DNA of 64,000 nucleotides from DATATV01 sp035551355 (lineage in GTDB: Bacteria > Actinomycetota > Actinomycetes > Mycobacteriales > Pseudonocardiaceae), in contig DASZNF010000011.1 of the NCBI GenBank assembly GCA_035551355.1, positions 1 to 64,000 on the forward strand, in the 5' to 3' direction. Below, piece after piece: positions 50,426 through 59,054 of the stretch (position 1 is its first letter; each line of letters begins with the position of its first letter). The notes beneath the pieces are model-generated. The model ran no database searches and had not been told where the DNA came from. It worked only from the letters and a program-made list of their open reading frames with translations. The position numbers and the translations under genes were made by a program.

Positions 50426-51276
50426 CACGCCTCCCCGCCGGAATCGCGGTAAGGCCGCGGCGAGCGGGGGGTCTGCTCGGAGCGAGCGGGGCTCGCTCCG
50501 TCCCCCAGAAAGAACTTCAGGTACCGCGGGTCGATCTGGTCCATGCCCAGCAGCACGAAGAAGTCGGCCACGCCGAAGTCCGCGTCCAGCGCGGGCCGCC
50601 CGCACACCCAGGCGCCCAGCCGCAGGTAGCCGCGCAGCAGCGGCGGCACCACCGCGCGCGTGGGCCTCGGGGCCTCGTCGACCGGCCACGGCCGCAGCGG
50701 GTGCACCCGGTACTCCTCGGGCGCGAGGTGCCTGGCCGACACGGTGTCCCACACCCCGGCGGCGGTCTCGCCGCCGTCGGCCAGCGGCACCGAGGCGCAG
50801 CCGGCCAGCCAGCGGCGCCCGGATAGGTGCATGTACCGCGCGATGCCGGCCCACACCAGGCCGACCACGGCGCCGGTGCGGTGGTCGGGGTGCACGCAGG
50901 AGCGCCCGGTCTCCACCAGCGAGTCGCGCAGCCCGGTCAGCGCGCCCACCTCGAATTCGGTTTCGGAATACAGCTTTCCGGCCGCACGGGCGCGATCCGG
51001 CGGCAGCATCCGATAAGTGCCGACGATCTCTCCGGTGTTGTCATGCCGGACCACCAGGTGGTCACAGAACTCGTCGAAGGAATCGACATCGCTTTCCGGC
51101 ACCGAGGTGTGCAGGTGCGCGCCCATCTCCTCGGCGAAGACGCGGTAGCGCAACCGCTGCGCGGCGGCCACCTCCCGGTCGTTTCTGGCCACCAGCAGCG
51201 AATAGCGCGCCCCGGTGGCGTTCTGCGCGGCGGATTCGTTTCCCGCGGTGGTCAGCAGCAGCTCGGACGTTGCCAT
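50422..51276 (-). CDS. GNAT N-acyltransferase, OlsB-like
   Basis: 284 residues of the COG3176-type acetyltransferase/acyltransferase group. Landmarks are RYSLLVARNDREVAAAQRLR, EFCDHLVVRHDNTGEIVGTYR and the core motif LVETGRSCVHPDHRTGAVVG, LWAGIARYM-like. OlsB members transfer 3-hydroxy fatty acid from ACP to ornithine. ATG 51276 (MATSELLLTTAGNE) is preferred to a TTG at 51303, which lacks homology. It is first in a two-gene unit with the PlsC-like protein. Confidence 0.82.
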   Translation of the reverse strand: MATSELLLTTAGNESAAQNATGARYSLLVARNDREVAAAQRLRYRVFAEEMGAHLHTSVPESDVDSFDEFCDHLVVRHDNTGEIVGTYRMLPPDRARAAGKLYSETEFEVGALTGLRDSLVETGRSCVHPDHRTGAVVGLVWAGIARYMHLSGRRWLAGCASVPLADGGETAAGVWDTVSARHLAPEEYRVHPLRPWPVDEAPRPTRAVVPPLLRGYLRLGAWVCGRPALDADFGVADFFVLLGMDQIDPRYLKFFLGDGASPARSEQTPRSPRPYRDSGGEAW

Positions 51277-51356
51277 GAGGACTGTGTACGTGCCCTCCGG
51301 CAACGGTCAGAAGGGACAACCAGTGACCGCGTGGTGGCAAAATGGTGAACAAACAA

Positions 51357-51395
51357 TTCGGGGCGGTCTCCGTCGACAACGGAAACCGCCCCGAA
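51357..51395. terminator. Terminator downstream of etfBA
   Basis: Stem TTCGGGGCGGT/ACCGCCCCGAA (51357-51367 with 51385-51395) with an inner TCCGT/ACGGA, between etfA (stop 51428) and the GNAT gene promoter. Confidence 0.8.
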
Positions 51396-51427
51396 AAGCG
51401 AAAAGCAAGTTAACGCGAAGCGACCAA

Positions 51428-52387
51428 TCAGCCCTTGCGCTTGGTGACTTCCTCGGTCAGCTGCGGCGCGACCTTGAACAGGTCGCCCACAATGCCGTAG
51501 TCGCTGATCTCGAAGATGGGCGCCTCGGCGTCCTTGTTGACCGCGATGATCGTCTTCGAGGTCTGCATACCGGCGCGGTGCTGAATCGCCCCGGAAATGC
51601 CCAGTGCGATGTACAGCTGCGGCGCGACCGTCTTACCGGTCTGGCCGACCTGGAACTGGTGCGGGTAGTAGCCGGAGTCCACCGCGGCCCGGGAGGCGCC
51701 CACCGCCGCGCCCAGCGCGTCGGCCAGCTTCTCCACGACCTCGAAGCTCTCCGCGCTGCCCACGCCACGGCCGCCGGAGACGACGACGTTGGCCTCGGAC
51801 AGCTCCGGACGGTCGCCGCCCACGATCGGCTCGCGGGACACGATCTTGGTCGCCTTGGCCGCGTCCAGCCCCGGCACCGAGACGGACTCGACCACGGCGG
51901 CGCCCTCGGCGGCCTCCGGGTCGATCGCGCCACCGCGCACCGAGATCACCGGCGTGCCGTGGCCGACCTTGGCCTTCGTGGTGTATTCGCCACCGAACAC
52001 CGAGTGCGTCGCGGTGCCGTCGCCGTCGATGTCCACCACGTCGACCAGCAGACCGGAGCCAAGGCGCACGGCCAGCCGGCCGGTCACCTCCTTGCCCTCC
52101 GCGGTCGCGGACACCAGCACCGCGGCCGGACTGGCGGTCCCGGCGACCGCCTGGAGGGCGTCCACCTTCGGGGTCACCAGGTAGTTCGAGGCGTCCTCGG
52201 ACTCGACCGCGTAGACCTTGGCCGCGCCATAGCCGGCCAGCGCACCGCGGATCTTCTCCGCGGTGCCCGGGGCGGCCACCACGACCGCCGAGGGCTCGCC
52301 CAGCCGCCGCGCGGCGGTCAGCAGCTCGTACGTGGACTTCTTGACCTCGCCGTCGACCTGATCAACGAGGACCAGTACCTCAGCCAT
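51428..52387 (-). CDS. etfA: Electron transfer flavoprotein alpha subunit
   Basis: 319 residues. The N-terminal domain starts AEVLVLVDQVDGEVKKSTYE, and the C-terminal FAD-binding domain has VVSGGRGVGSAESFEVVEKL, GASRAAVDSGYYPHQFQVGQTG and ALGISGAIQHRAGMQTSKTI. With EtfB it carries electrons from acyl-CoA dehydrogenases to the respiratory chain. It lies 30 bases after etfB. Same order as mycobacterial fixA-fixB (Rv3029c-Rv3028c). Confidence 0.96.
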   Translation of the reverse strand: MAEVLVLVDQVDGEVKKSTYELLTAARRLGEPSAVVVAAPGTAEKIRGALAGYGAAKVYAVESEDASNYLVTPKVDALQAVAGTASPAAVLVSATAEGKEVTGRLAVRLGSGLLVDVVDIDGDGTATHSVFGGEYTTKAKVGHGTPVISVRGGAIDPEAAEGAAVVESVSVPGLDAAKATKIVSREPIVGGDRPELSEANVVVSGGRGVGSAESFEVVEKLADALGAAVGASRAAVDSGYYPHQFQVGQTGKTVAPQLYIALGISGAIQHRAGMQTSKTIIAVNKDAEAPIFEISDYGIVGDLFKVAPQLTEEVTKRKG

Positions 52388-52417
52388 GATTTCTCGTGTC
52401 TCCTCGTCTGTCGGTGG

Positions 52418-53203
52418 TCAGATCAACTTCTGCGAGACCAGGTACTCGGCGATCTTCGCACCACCGTCGCCCTCGTCCTCGGCCTTCGCACCCGCGCTAC
52501 GCGGCGGCTTCGGCGCGGACTCGACCACCTGCGACCAGGCGTTGTCCAGACCGACCTCGGCCACCTCGATGCCGAGGTCGGCAACGGTCTTGGTGGCCAC
52601 CGGCTTCTTCTTGGCCGCCATGATCCCCTTGAACGACGGGTACCGCGGCTCGTTGATCTTCTCCGTCACGCTGATCACCGCGGGCAGCGCGGCCTCCAGC
52701 TGGGACAGACCCTCGTCGGCGGTCTCCCGCTCGACCTTGACGCTGCCACCCTCGATGGTGACCTTGCGGGCGTGGGTCAGCTGCGGCCAGCCGAGCAACT
52801 CGGCCACGATCGCCGGGACGGCGCCGCCGACTCCGTCGGTGGACTCGTTGCCTGCCAGCACCAGATCCGCGCCTTCCACGGTGCCGATGGCCTTGGCCAG
52901 CACATTCGCGGTCTGCAGGATGTCGGCGCCGTGCAGCGCGTCGTCGGATACGTGCACCGCCGCGTCCGCGCCCATGGACAGGGCCTTGCGGATGGCGTCG
53001 GTGGCGCGGTCGGGGCCGACCGCGATCACGGTGACCTCACCGCCCTGGGCTTCCTTGATCAGCAGTGCCTCTTCCACCGCACGCTCGTTGATCTCGTCGA
53101 GCACAGCGTCCGCGGCGGCGCGGTCCAGCGTGTGGTCGGAATCGGAGAGCTTGCGCTCGGAGTAGGTGTCGGGCACCTGCTTGACCAGAACAACGATGTT
53201 CAT
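52418..53203 (-). CDS. etfB: Electron transfer flavoprotein beta subunit
   Basis: 261 residues, beginning MNIVVLVKQVPDTYSERKL, with the AMP-binding/ETF-beta region VLAGNESTDGVGGAVPAIVA and the signature near VKVERETADEGLSQLEAALP. It binds AMP and docks dehydrogenases. GGAGG precedes the ATG by 13 bases. First gene of etfBA. Confidence 0.96.
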   Translation of the reverse strand: MNIVVLVKQVPDTYSERKLSDSDHTLDRAAADAVLDEINERAVEEALLIKEAQGGEVTVIAVGPDRATDAIRKALSMGADAAVHVSDDALHGADILQTANVLAKAIGTVEGADLVLAGNESTDGVGGAVPAIVAELLGWPQLTHARKVTIEGGSVKVERETADEGLSQLEAALPAVISVTEKINEPRYPSFKGIMAAKKKPVATKTVADLGIEVAEVGLDNAWSQVVESAPKPPRSAGAKAEDEGDGGAKIAEYLVSQKLI

Positions 53204-53509
53204 GGGTCTTGATCGACCTCCTGAGAACTAGCGCCGCCACATACCTTCTGGCCTGGACGACGAACGTGATCGCCGGTTGTGCTCGTCTCCGAGTTTGCCC
53301 GACCATGCCACGAGCCAATCAAGATGGCGACCTGTGACACAGTGGGCTCTACCACGTGTATGTTACCCGTCGGTAGCTCAGCGGCAAGGTAACCCTCCGG
53401 TGACCATGCTCACCGCCGCATGGCCGTAGCGGGAGGTAGGCCGTTCGGCCGCTTGATCACCCTCCGAAGTCGTAGCTATTCCGTCGGCTAACGGATACGC
53501 TGCACGCCC
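53204..53509. other. 306-bp divergent region between etfB and DegV gene
   Basis: No gene seen. It contains GTTACC (53362-53367) and GGTAAC (53388-53393) as a spaced inverted repeat, with an extra TACC/GGTA dyad at 53364-53375. These are possible operator halves for a fatty-acid-type repressor of etfBA. TACGCT (53496-53501) before the DegV ATG looks like a -10 of a leaderless transcript. Confidence 0.4.
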
Positions 53510-54355
53510 ATGTCGAGCCGTGTCGCAATTGTTACTGATTCCACCGCCTGTGTGCCTCCTCCGCTTGCGGCCAGATTCGGGATCAGAGTGGTGCAGCTCC
53601 AGTTACGGGTGGGTGACCACCTGGACGACGAGGCGCGCATCGCGCCCAGCACCCTGGCCGACGCCCTGCGCGGCAACACCGACGTGGCCACCGCGCCGCC
53701 GGAGGTGGGCGCGTTCTTCTGGGCCTACCAGGACGCGATCGCCCAGGGCGCCCAGGTCATCGTCTCGCTGCACATCTCCAGCCGGCTCTCCGAGACCTGC
53801 ACCGCGGCCAAGGAGGCCGCCGTCGCGGTGGACGCCCCGGTCCACGTGCTGGACTCGGGCACCACCGGGATGAGCCTTGGCTTCGCCGTGCTGGCCGCGG
53901 CCCGGGTCGCCGCGCAGGGTGGCACCCCACGCCAGGTGGTCGCCATGGCCGGGGTGCGCATCGCCCGCAGCACCGAGCTGATCCACGTGGAAAGCCTGGA
54001 CTACCTGCGCCGGGGCGGCCGCATCGGCGCGGCCCAGCACCTGGTGGGCTCCGCGCTGTCGGTCAAGCCGCTGCTGACCGTGCGCAAGGGCGAGGTGGCT
54101 CCGTTGGATCGCACCATGGGCGCGGACCGCGCGGTGCGCAAACTCGTGGACAGGGCGGTGACCGTGGCCAACGACCGGCCGGTGGACCTCGCGGTGGAGT
54201 CCTTCGGCCCGGACGACCGGGTCCAGGAGATCGTCGACGAGCTGCGCAAACGACTGCCCAGCGCGCAGGCCACCATGCGAGTGCCGGTGTCGGCGATCAT
54301 CGGCGCGCACGTCGGCCCCGGAGCGTTGGGCATCACCATTTCCCCGGCTACGTAG
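53510..54355 (+). CDS. DegV-family fatty-acid-binding protein
   Basis: 281 residues. It starts SRVAIVTDSTACVPPPLAAR, with the ligand Ser/Thr region VIVSLHISSRLSETCTAAKE, VLDSGTTGMSLGFAVLAAA, and SLDYLRRGGRIGAAQHLVGS, all hallmarks of DegV. In Firmicutes these proteins present fatty acids to the kinase FakA; the partner is not in this window. ATG 53510 with a -10-like TACGCT 8 bases upstream. Monocistronic, ended by a 20-bp hairpin. Confidence 0.92.
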   Translation: MSSRVAIVTDSTACVPPPLAARFGIRVVQLQLRVGDHLDDEARIAPSTLADALRGNTDVATAPPEVGAFFWAYQDAIAQGAQVIVSLHISSRLSETCTAAKEAAVAVDAPVHVLDSGTTGMSLGFAVLAAARVAAQGGTPRQVVAMAGVRIARSTELIHVESLDYLRRGGRIGAAQHLVGSALSVKPLLTVRKGEVAPLDRTMGADRAVRKLVDRAVTVANDRPVDLAVESFGPDDRVQEIVDELRKRLPSAQATMRVPVSAIIGAHVGPGALGITISPAT

Positions 54356-54378
54356 GGCTTTTCGCCGGTCCCCCCGCA

Positions 54379-54433
54379 CGGCGGTGGGCCGGAACCGGCC
54401 GTGACATGGCTTTCCGGTTCCGGCCCACCGCCG
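54379..54433 (+). terminator. Very strong hairpin after the DegV gene
   Basis: Perfect 20-bp stem (54379-54398 with 54414-54433) around a 15-nt loop, 24 bases past the stop; no U tract. Confidence 0.85.
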
Positions 54434-54496
54434 GCGAACTGTGATCGGTGAAACGCGTTCTCACCGGACCCGCTACCAGCCGGTAGGGTGCCCGCC

Positions 54497-55264
54497 GTGA
54501 CTCCCGATACGACCGGCCTGCCGCTGACCGGGGAACGCACGGTCCCGGGCGTAGCCGAGGAGAACTACTGGTTCCGCAGGCACGAGGCGGCCTACCTGGG
54601 CCTGCGCGAGCACTGCGTGGACGCGGTGGTGCTGGAGGCGGGCTGCGGCGAGGGCTACGGCGCGGCCCTGCTGGCCGAGGTCGCCGAGTCCGTGATCGCG
54701 GTGGATTACGACCAGCCCGCGGCCGAGCACGTGCGGCGCAGTTACCCGGCGGTGCGCATGGTGCGCGGCAACCTGGCCGGCCTGCCGGTCCGCACCGCGA
54801 CGGTGGACGTGGTGGCCAATTTCCAGGTCATCGAGCATCTGTGGGACCAGGAGGCGTTCCTGGCCGAGTGCCACCGGGTGCTGCGCCCGGGCGGCGCCCT
54901 GCTGATCACCACCCCCAACCGGATCACCTTCTCGCCCGGCCAGGACACCCCGCTCAACCCGTTCCACACCCGTGAGCTGGCCGCTGACGAGCTGGCGGCG
55001 CTGTTGCGGGCGGCCGGGCTCGAGGTGTCCTTTCTTGGCGGTCTCGGGCACGGTGCGGGCCTGCGCGCGCTGGACGCCAAGTGGGGTGGCTCGCTGATCC
55101 AGGCCCAGGTCGACGTGGTGCTGGGGCACCTGCCCGGACAGGCCAGCTGGCCACCGGACCTGCTGGCCGACGTGACCGCGGTGCGCGCCGGGGACTTCGA
55201 GATCGGCGCGTCCGATGTGGACGCCAGCCTGGACCTGGTCGCCGTGGCGAGGCGGGCCGGATGA
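54497..55264 (+). CDS. SAM-dependent methyltransferase, MGLP-locus type (Rv3030-like)
   Basis: 255 residues, class I methyltransferase. SAM motif I is VLEAGCGEGYGAALL, followed by IAVDYDQPAA and the FQVIEHLWDQEAFLAEC region. M. tuberculosis Rv3030 at this position methylates the early glucoside of methylglucose lipopolysaccharide. GTG 54497 is taken because TAGGGT (54484-54489) lies seven bases before it, giving a leaderless start; a GTG at 54488 overlaps that hexamer. Its stop overlaps the GH57 gene by ATGA. Confidence 0.88.
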   Translation: MTPDTTGLPLTGERTVPGVAEENYWFRRHEAAYLGLREHCVDAVVLEAGCGEGYGAALLAEVAESVIAVDYDQPAAEHVRRSYPAVRMVRGNLAGLPVRTATVDVVANFQVIEHLWDQEAFLAECHRVLRPGGALLITTPNRITFSPGQDTPLNPFHTRELAADELAALLRAAGLEVSFLGGLGHGAGLRALDAKWGGSLIQAQVDVVLGHLPGQASWPPDLLADVTAVRAGDFEIGASDVDASLDLVAVARRAG

Positions 55265-56778
55265 GCCGCAACGAGCCCGTCGGAACCTTCTGTCTGGTCC
55301 TGCACAGCCACCTGCCGTGGCTGGCTCACCACGGCTCCTGGCCGGTCGGCGAGGAGTGGCTTTATCAAGCCTGGGCCCACTCCTACCTACCGCTCGTCGA
55401 TGTTCTGCGTACGCTCGCCGATGAGGGCCGGCGGGACGTGCTCACGCTGGGTGTAACTCCGGTGCTGGCCGCGCAGCTCGACGATCCCTACTGCCTGCGC
55501 GGTTTTCACGAGTGGCTGGGCGGCTGGGGCCTGCGCGCCGACTACGCGGCGACCCGCTGGCACGGCCGGTGGAAGGCCGAGCCGCTGCTGCGCGAGCTGG
55601 CCGCCACCGAGCACCGGGCCGCGGAGAATGCCCTGTCGGAGTTCGAAAACCGCTGGCGGCACGGGTTCTCCCCGGTGCTGCGCGGACTGGTCGACAGCGA
55701 CGTGATCGAGCTGCTCGGCGGCCCGGCCACCCACCCGTTCCAGCCGCTGCTGGACGAGCGGATCCGGGCCTTCGCGCTGCGGACCGGTCTGGCCGACACC
55801 AAGCTGCGGCTGGGCCACGCGCCGGCGGGGATCTGGGCGCCGGAATGCGGTTACGCACCGGGCATGGAGCGCGGCTACGCCGAAGCCGGGGTGCGACGGT
55901 TCCTGGTGGACGGTCCGGCGCTGCACGGCCAAACCCAGGCCGCACGCACGGTCGGCGAGTCCGACGTGGTGTGTTTCGCGCGGGATCTCGAAGTGACCTA
56001 CCGGGTGTGGTCGCCGAAGGCCGGTTACCCGGGCGATCCGGTCTACCGCGACTTCCACACCTACGACCACCCCTCGGGCCTGAAACCCTCGCGGGTGACC
56101 GGAAAACGCGTGTCGCCGCAGGACAAGCGGCCCTACGAGCCGGCGCTGGCCGCGGCCATGGTGGACAAGCACGTGGCCGATTTCGTGGACACCGTGGTGC
56201 ACCGGCTGCGCGAGCACTCCGACCGGGACGGAAAGCCGGGCCTGGTGGTGGCGGCCTACGACACCGAACTGTTCGGGCACTGGTGGCAGGAGGGCCCGGC
56301 TTGGCTGGCCGGGGTGCTGCGGGCGCTGCCGGACGCCGGGGTGCGGGTGAGCACGCTGCGCGGCGCGCTGGACGCCGGACACCTGGGCGGCTCGGTCGAT
56401 CTGCCCGCCTCGTCCTGGGGTTCGGGCAAGGACTGGCGCAACTGGGACGGCGCCCAGGTGGCCGATCTGGTGGCCGACGGCGAGCGACTGCAACACGATC
56501 TGCTGTCCACAGTGGACGGATGGCGGTCCGGTGGCCGGGACCCGGCGGCCGATCAGCTGGTGCGCGAGGCGCTGCTGTCGTTGTCCAGCGACTGGGCGTT
56601 CATGGTCAGCAAGAACTCGGCCGAGGACTACGCCCGCCGCCGGGCCCGGGTGCACCGGGAGCGGTTCGCCGAGCTACGCCGGCTGCTCGGCTCCCCGGAG
56701 GCCGCCGCCCGGGCCGCCGCGCTGCGCGCCGAGGACGGGCCGTTCGGGCACCTGGATGCCCGGGGCCTGTCGTGCTGA
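55261..56778 (+). CDS. GH57 alpha-glucan branching enzyme-like protein (Rv3031-like)
   Basis: 505 residues of glycoside hydrolase family 57. The N-terminal HSHLPW (H15, H17) is present, the catalytic nucleophile is E195 in GIWAPECGY, and the acid is D334 in AAYDTELFGHWW. A helical C-terminal domain follows (about 400-500). In mycobacteria the orthologue branches the alpha-1,4-glucan of methylglucose lipopolysaccharide. The start overlaps the methyltransferase stop (ATGA), indicating coupling. The glycosyltransferase that elongates the glucan follows. Confidence 0.92.
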   Translation: MSRNEPVGTFCLVLHSHLPWLAHHGSWPVGEEWLYQAWAHSYLPLVDVLRTLADEGRRDVLTLGVTPVLAAQLDDPYCLRGFHEWLGGWGLRADYAATRWHGRWKAEPLLRELAATEHRAAENALSEFENRWRHGFSPVLRGLVDSDVIELLGGPATHPFQPLLDERIRAFALRTGLADTKLRLGHAPAGIWAPECGYAPGMERGYAEAGVRRFLVDGPALHGQTQAARTVGESDVVCFARDLEVTYRVWSPKAGYPGDPVYRDFHTYDHPSGLKPSRVTGKRVSPQDKRPYEPALAAAMVDKHVADFVDTVVHRLREHSDRDGKPGLVVAAYDTELFGHWWQEGPAWLAGVLRALPDAGVRVSTLRGALDAGHLGGSVDLPASSWGSGKDWRNWDGAQVADLVADGERLQHDLLSTVDGWRSGGRDPAADQLVREALLSLSSDWAFMVSKNSAEDYARRRARVHRERFAELRRLLGSPEAAARAAALRAEDGPFGHLDARGLSC

Positions 56779-56920
56779 CCGCCTCGACCTGCCGATCCGA
56801 CCAGAACAAGACCGTGACCGGCCGATGTCCGCGCTGCTAGAGTGCACGATCGGAGCAAGCAAGCGTACGCTTGGTAATACCCGTTAGCCGGGTTCCGGTC
56901 GAGTCATGCGAGGATCGCTC

Positions 56921-58174
56921 ATGCGCGTGCTCATGCTTTCCTGGGAATACCCACCCGTGGTCGTCGGCGGCCTCGGCAGGCATGTGCACGCACTGGCCAG
57001 GCACCTGTCCGCGCAGGGCCACGAGGTCGTGGTGCTGTGCCGCCAGCCGTTCGGCTCGGACGCCAACACCCACCCCACCATCGACGAGCCGTCCGAGGGC
57101 GTGCGGGTGATCCGGGTGGCCGAGGACCCGCCGCACCTGGTGTTCGAACGCGATCTGGTGGCCTGGACCCTGGCCATGGGCCACGCCATGGTGCGCGCCG
57201 CGCACCAGCTGATCCGCGGTTGGAAACCGGACGTGGTGCACGCGCACGACTGGCTGGTCACCCACCCGGCGATCGCGCTGGCCGAACAGCTGCGGGTGCC
57301 GCTGGTGGCCACCATCCACGCCACCGAGGCCGGCCGGCACGCGGGCTGGCTGTCCCAGCCGCTCAACCAGCAGGTGCACTCGGTCGAATGGTGGCTGGCC
57401 AACCGCGCGGACGCGCTGATCACCTGCTCCTCGGCCATGCGCACCGAGGTGGCGCAGCTGTTCGACCTGGACGCCGAGGCCATCGCGGTCATCCACAACG
57501 GCATCGAGGCCGGCACCTGGCCCCGGCCCACTCGCAAGGACATCGCCGCCGCCCGGGCGACGCACGCCCCCGACGGCGCTCCGCTGCTGCTGTTCTTCGG
57601 CCGGCTGGAGTTCGAGAAGGGCGTGCAGGACCTCATCGCCGCACTGCCCCGCATCCGCGCCGTCCATCCGGGCACCCGGTTGGTGGTGGCCGGCAAGGGC
57701 AGGCAGGACAAGGAACTGGTCGAGGTGGCCCGCAAGTACCGGGTGCGCCGCGCGGTGGACTTCGTCGGCCATCTGTCCGACCGGGAGCTGCGGGCGCTGC
57801 TGGGCGGTGCGGACGCGGCCGTGTTGCCCAGCCGGTACGAGCCGTTCGGCATCGTGGCGCTGGAGGCGGCCGCGGCGGGAGCGCCGCTGGTCGCGTCCAC
57901 CGCGGGCGGCCTGGGCGAGGTCGTGGTGGACGGCCGCACCGGCACCTCGTTCGCCCCCGGCGACATCGCCGGACTGGCCACCGCGGTGCGCTCGGTGCTG
58001 GACAACCCGACCGCGGCCCGTTCCCGGGCCGGCGCCGCCCGTTCCCGGTTGGACACCGACTTCGACTGGGCCCGCATCGCCGAGGCCACCGCCGAGGTCT
58101 ACGCGGCCGCCCGGCTCACCCCGCGCGAGGAGCTCGGCCGGCCCAAGATCGCGACCGGCAATGCGTTCACCTGA
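56921..58174 (+). CDS. Glycosyltransferase family 4 (Rv3032-like)
   Basis: 417 residues, GT-B fold. The N-terminal domain has SWEYPPVVVGGLGRHVHALA and DVVHAHDWLVTHPAIALA. The nucleotide-sugar domain has LLFFGRLEFEKGVQDLIAAL and the EX7E segment SRYEPFGIVALEAAAAGAPL. In M. tuberculosis Rv3032 elongates the alpha-1,4-glucan of methylglucose lipopolysaccharide. ATG 56921 (MRVLMLSWEYPP) has GAGG eight bases upstream; ATG 56906 adds five residues. A 142-base gap from GH57 suggests possible separate transcription. Confidence 0.93.
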   Translation: MRVLMLSWEYPPVVVGGLGRHVHALARHLSAQGHEVVVLCRQPFGSDANTHPTIDEPSEGVRVIRVAEDPPHLVFERDLVAWTLAMGHAMVRAAHQLIRGWKPDVVHAHDWLVTHPAIALAEQLRVPLVATIHATEAGRHAGWLSQPLNQQVHSVEWWLANRADALITCSSAMRTEVAQLFDLDAEAIAVIHNGIEAGTWPRPTRKDIAAARATHAPDGAPLLLFFGRLEFEKGVQDLIAALPRIRAVHPGTRLVVAGKGRQDKELVEVARKYRVRRAVDFVGHLSDRELRALLGGADAAVLPSRYEPFGIVALEAAAAGAPLVASTAGGLGEVVVDGRTGTSFAPGDIAGLATAVRSVLDNPTAARSRAGAARSRLDTDFDWARIAEATAEVYAAARLTPREELGRPKIATGNAFT

Positions 58175-58255
58175 TCGCGCCCACGCCAGGCTTTCCGCTG
58201 GCGCCGGGCTTTCCGCTGGCCTCGGGCGGGAATCGACTTGCTACGGTTTTCGGTC

Positions 58256-59023
58256 ATGACGTCGATGTGGGGATCACCGCTGGCCTCCCGGGCGCGTTCC
58301 TGGCGCAAGGCCCGCCGGGACCCGGCACAGGCGAAGCTGTTCACCATGGCCTCGCTGCGCTGGGTGCTGCGCAACCGCGCGTACACCCCGTGGTACCTGG
58401 TGCGGTACTGGCGGCTGCTCAAGTTCCGGCTGGCCAACCCGCACATCGTGCTGCGCGGCATGGTGTTCCTCGGCAAGAACGTGGAGATCCACTGCCGCCC
58501 CGGCTACGGCCGGCTGGAGATCGGCCGCTGGGTGCACATCGGTGACGGTAACTCCATCCGCTGCCACGAGGGTTCGCTGCGCATCGGCGACAAGGCCGTG
58601 TTCGGCAAGGACAACACCATCAACTGCTACCTGGACATCGAACTGGGCGGCGCCACGCTGGTCGCGGACTGGGTGTACATCTGCGACTTCGACCATGTGA
58701 CCGCCGACGTCCACCTGCCCATCAAGGATCAGGGCATCGTGAAGTCCCCGGTGCGCATCGGGCCGGACTGCTGGCTGGGCACCAAGGTCAGCGTGCTGCG
58801 CGGCACCCGGGTCGGCCGGGGCTGCGTGCTGGGCGCGCACGCGGTGGTGCGCGGCGACATCCCGGACTACGCCATCGCCGTCGGCGCGCCGGCCCGGGTG
58901 GTGCGCGACCGGCTGGCCGACTACGAGGCGGACGCGGAACGGCGAGCCGCGGTGGCCGACATGGCCCGCAAGGCCGAGGTGGCGCTGCGCAGGAGCATGG
59001 ACGAGTCCAGCCCGGCCACCTGA
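58256..59023 (+). CDS. Left-handed beta-helix acyltransferase (Rv3034c-like)
   Basis: 255 residues. After a basic N-terminal region (residues 1-65), hexapeptide repeats run from about 70 to 220: ILRGMV-type, LEIGRWVHIGDGNSIRC, LRIGDKAVFGKDN, VRIGPDCWLGTKVSVLRGTR, GAHAVVRGDIPDYAIAVGAP. This is the CysE/LacA/WbbJ acyltransferase superfamily. Its neighbour in mycobacteria is placed in the methylglucose lipopolysaccharide locus, so acylation of that glucan is plausible. ATG 58256; TACGGT eight bases upstream suggests a leaderless start. Confidence 0.85.
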   Translation: MTSMWGSPLASRARSWRKARRDPAQAKLFTMASLRWVLRNRAYTPWYLVRYWRLLKFRLANPHIVLRGMVFLGKNVEIHCRPGYGRLEIGRWVHIGDGNSIRCHEGSLRIGDKAVFGKDNTINCYLDIELGGATLVADWVYICDFDHVTADVHLPIKDQGIVKSPVRIGPDCWLGTKVSVLRGTRVGRGCVLGAHAVVRGDIPDYAIAVGAPARVVRDRLADYEADAERRAAVADMARKAEVALRRSMDESSPAT

Positions 59024-59054
59024 CCGGCGGCCGCTCGCCGGCGGCCGGAGCCGC

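Noticed and set aside
51276..51303. TTG start for the GNAT gene, adding nine residues
   Set aside because: The added residues lack homology, and the ATG at 51276 matches the expected N-terminus better.
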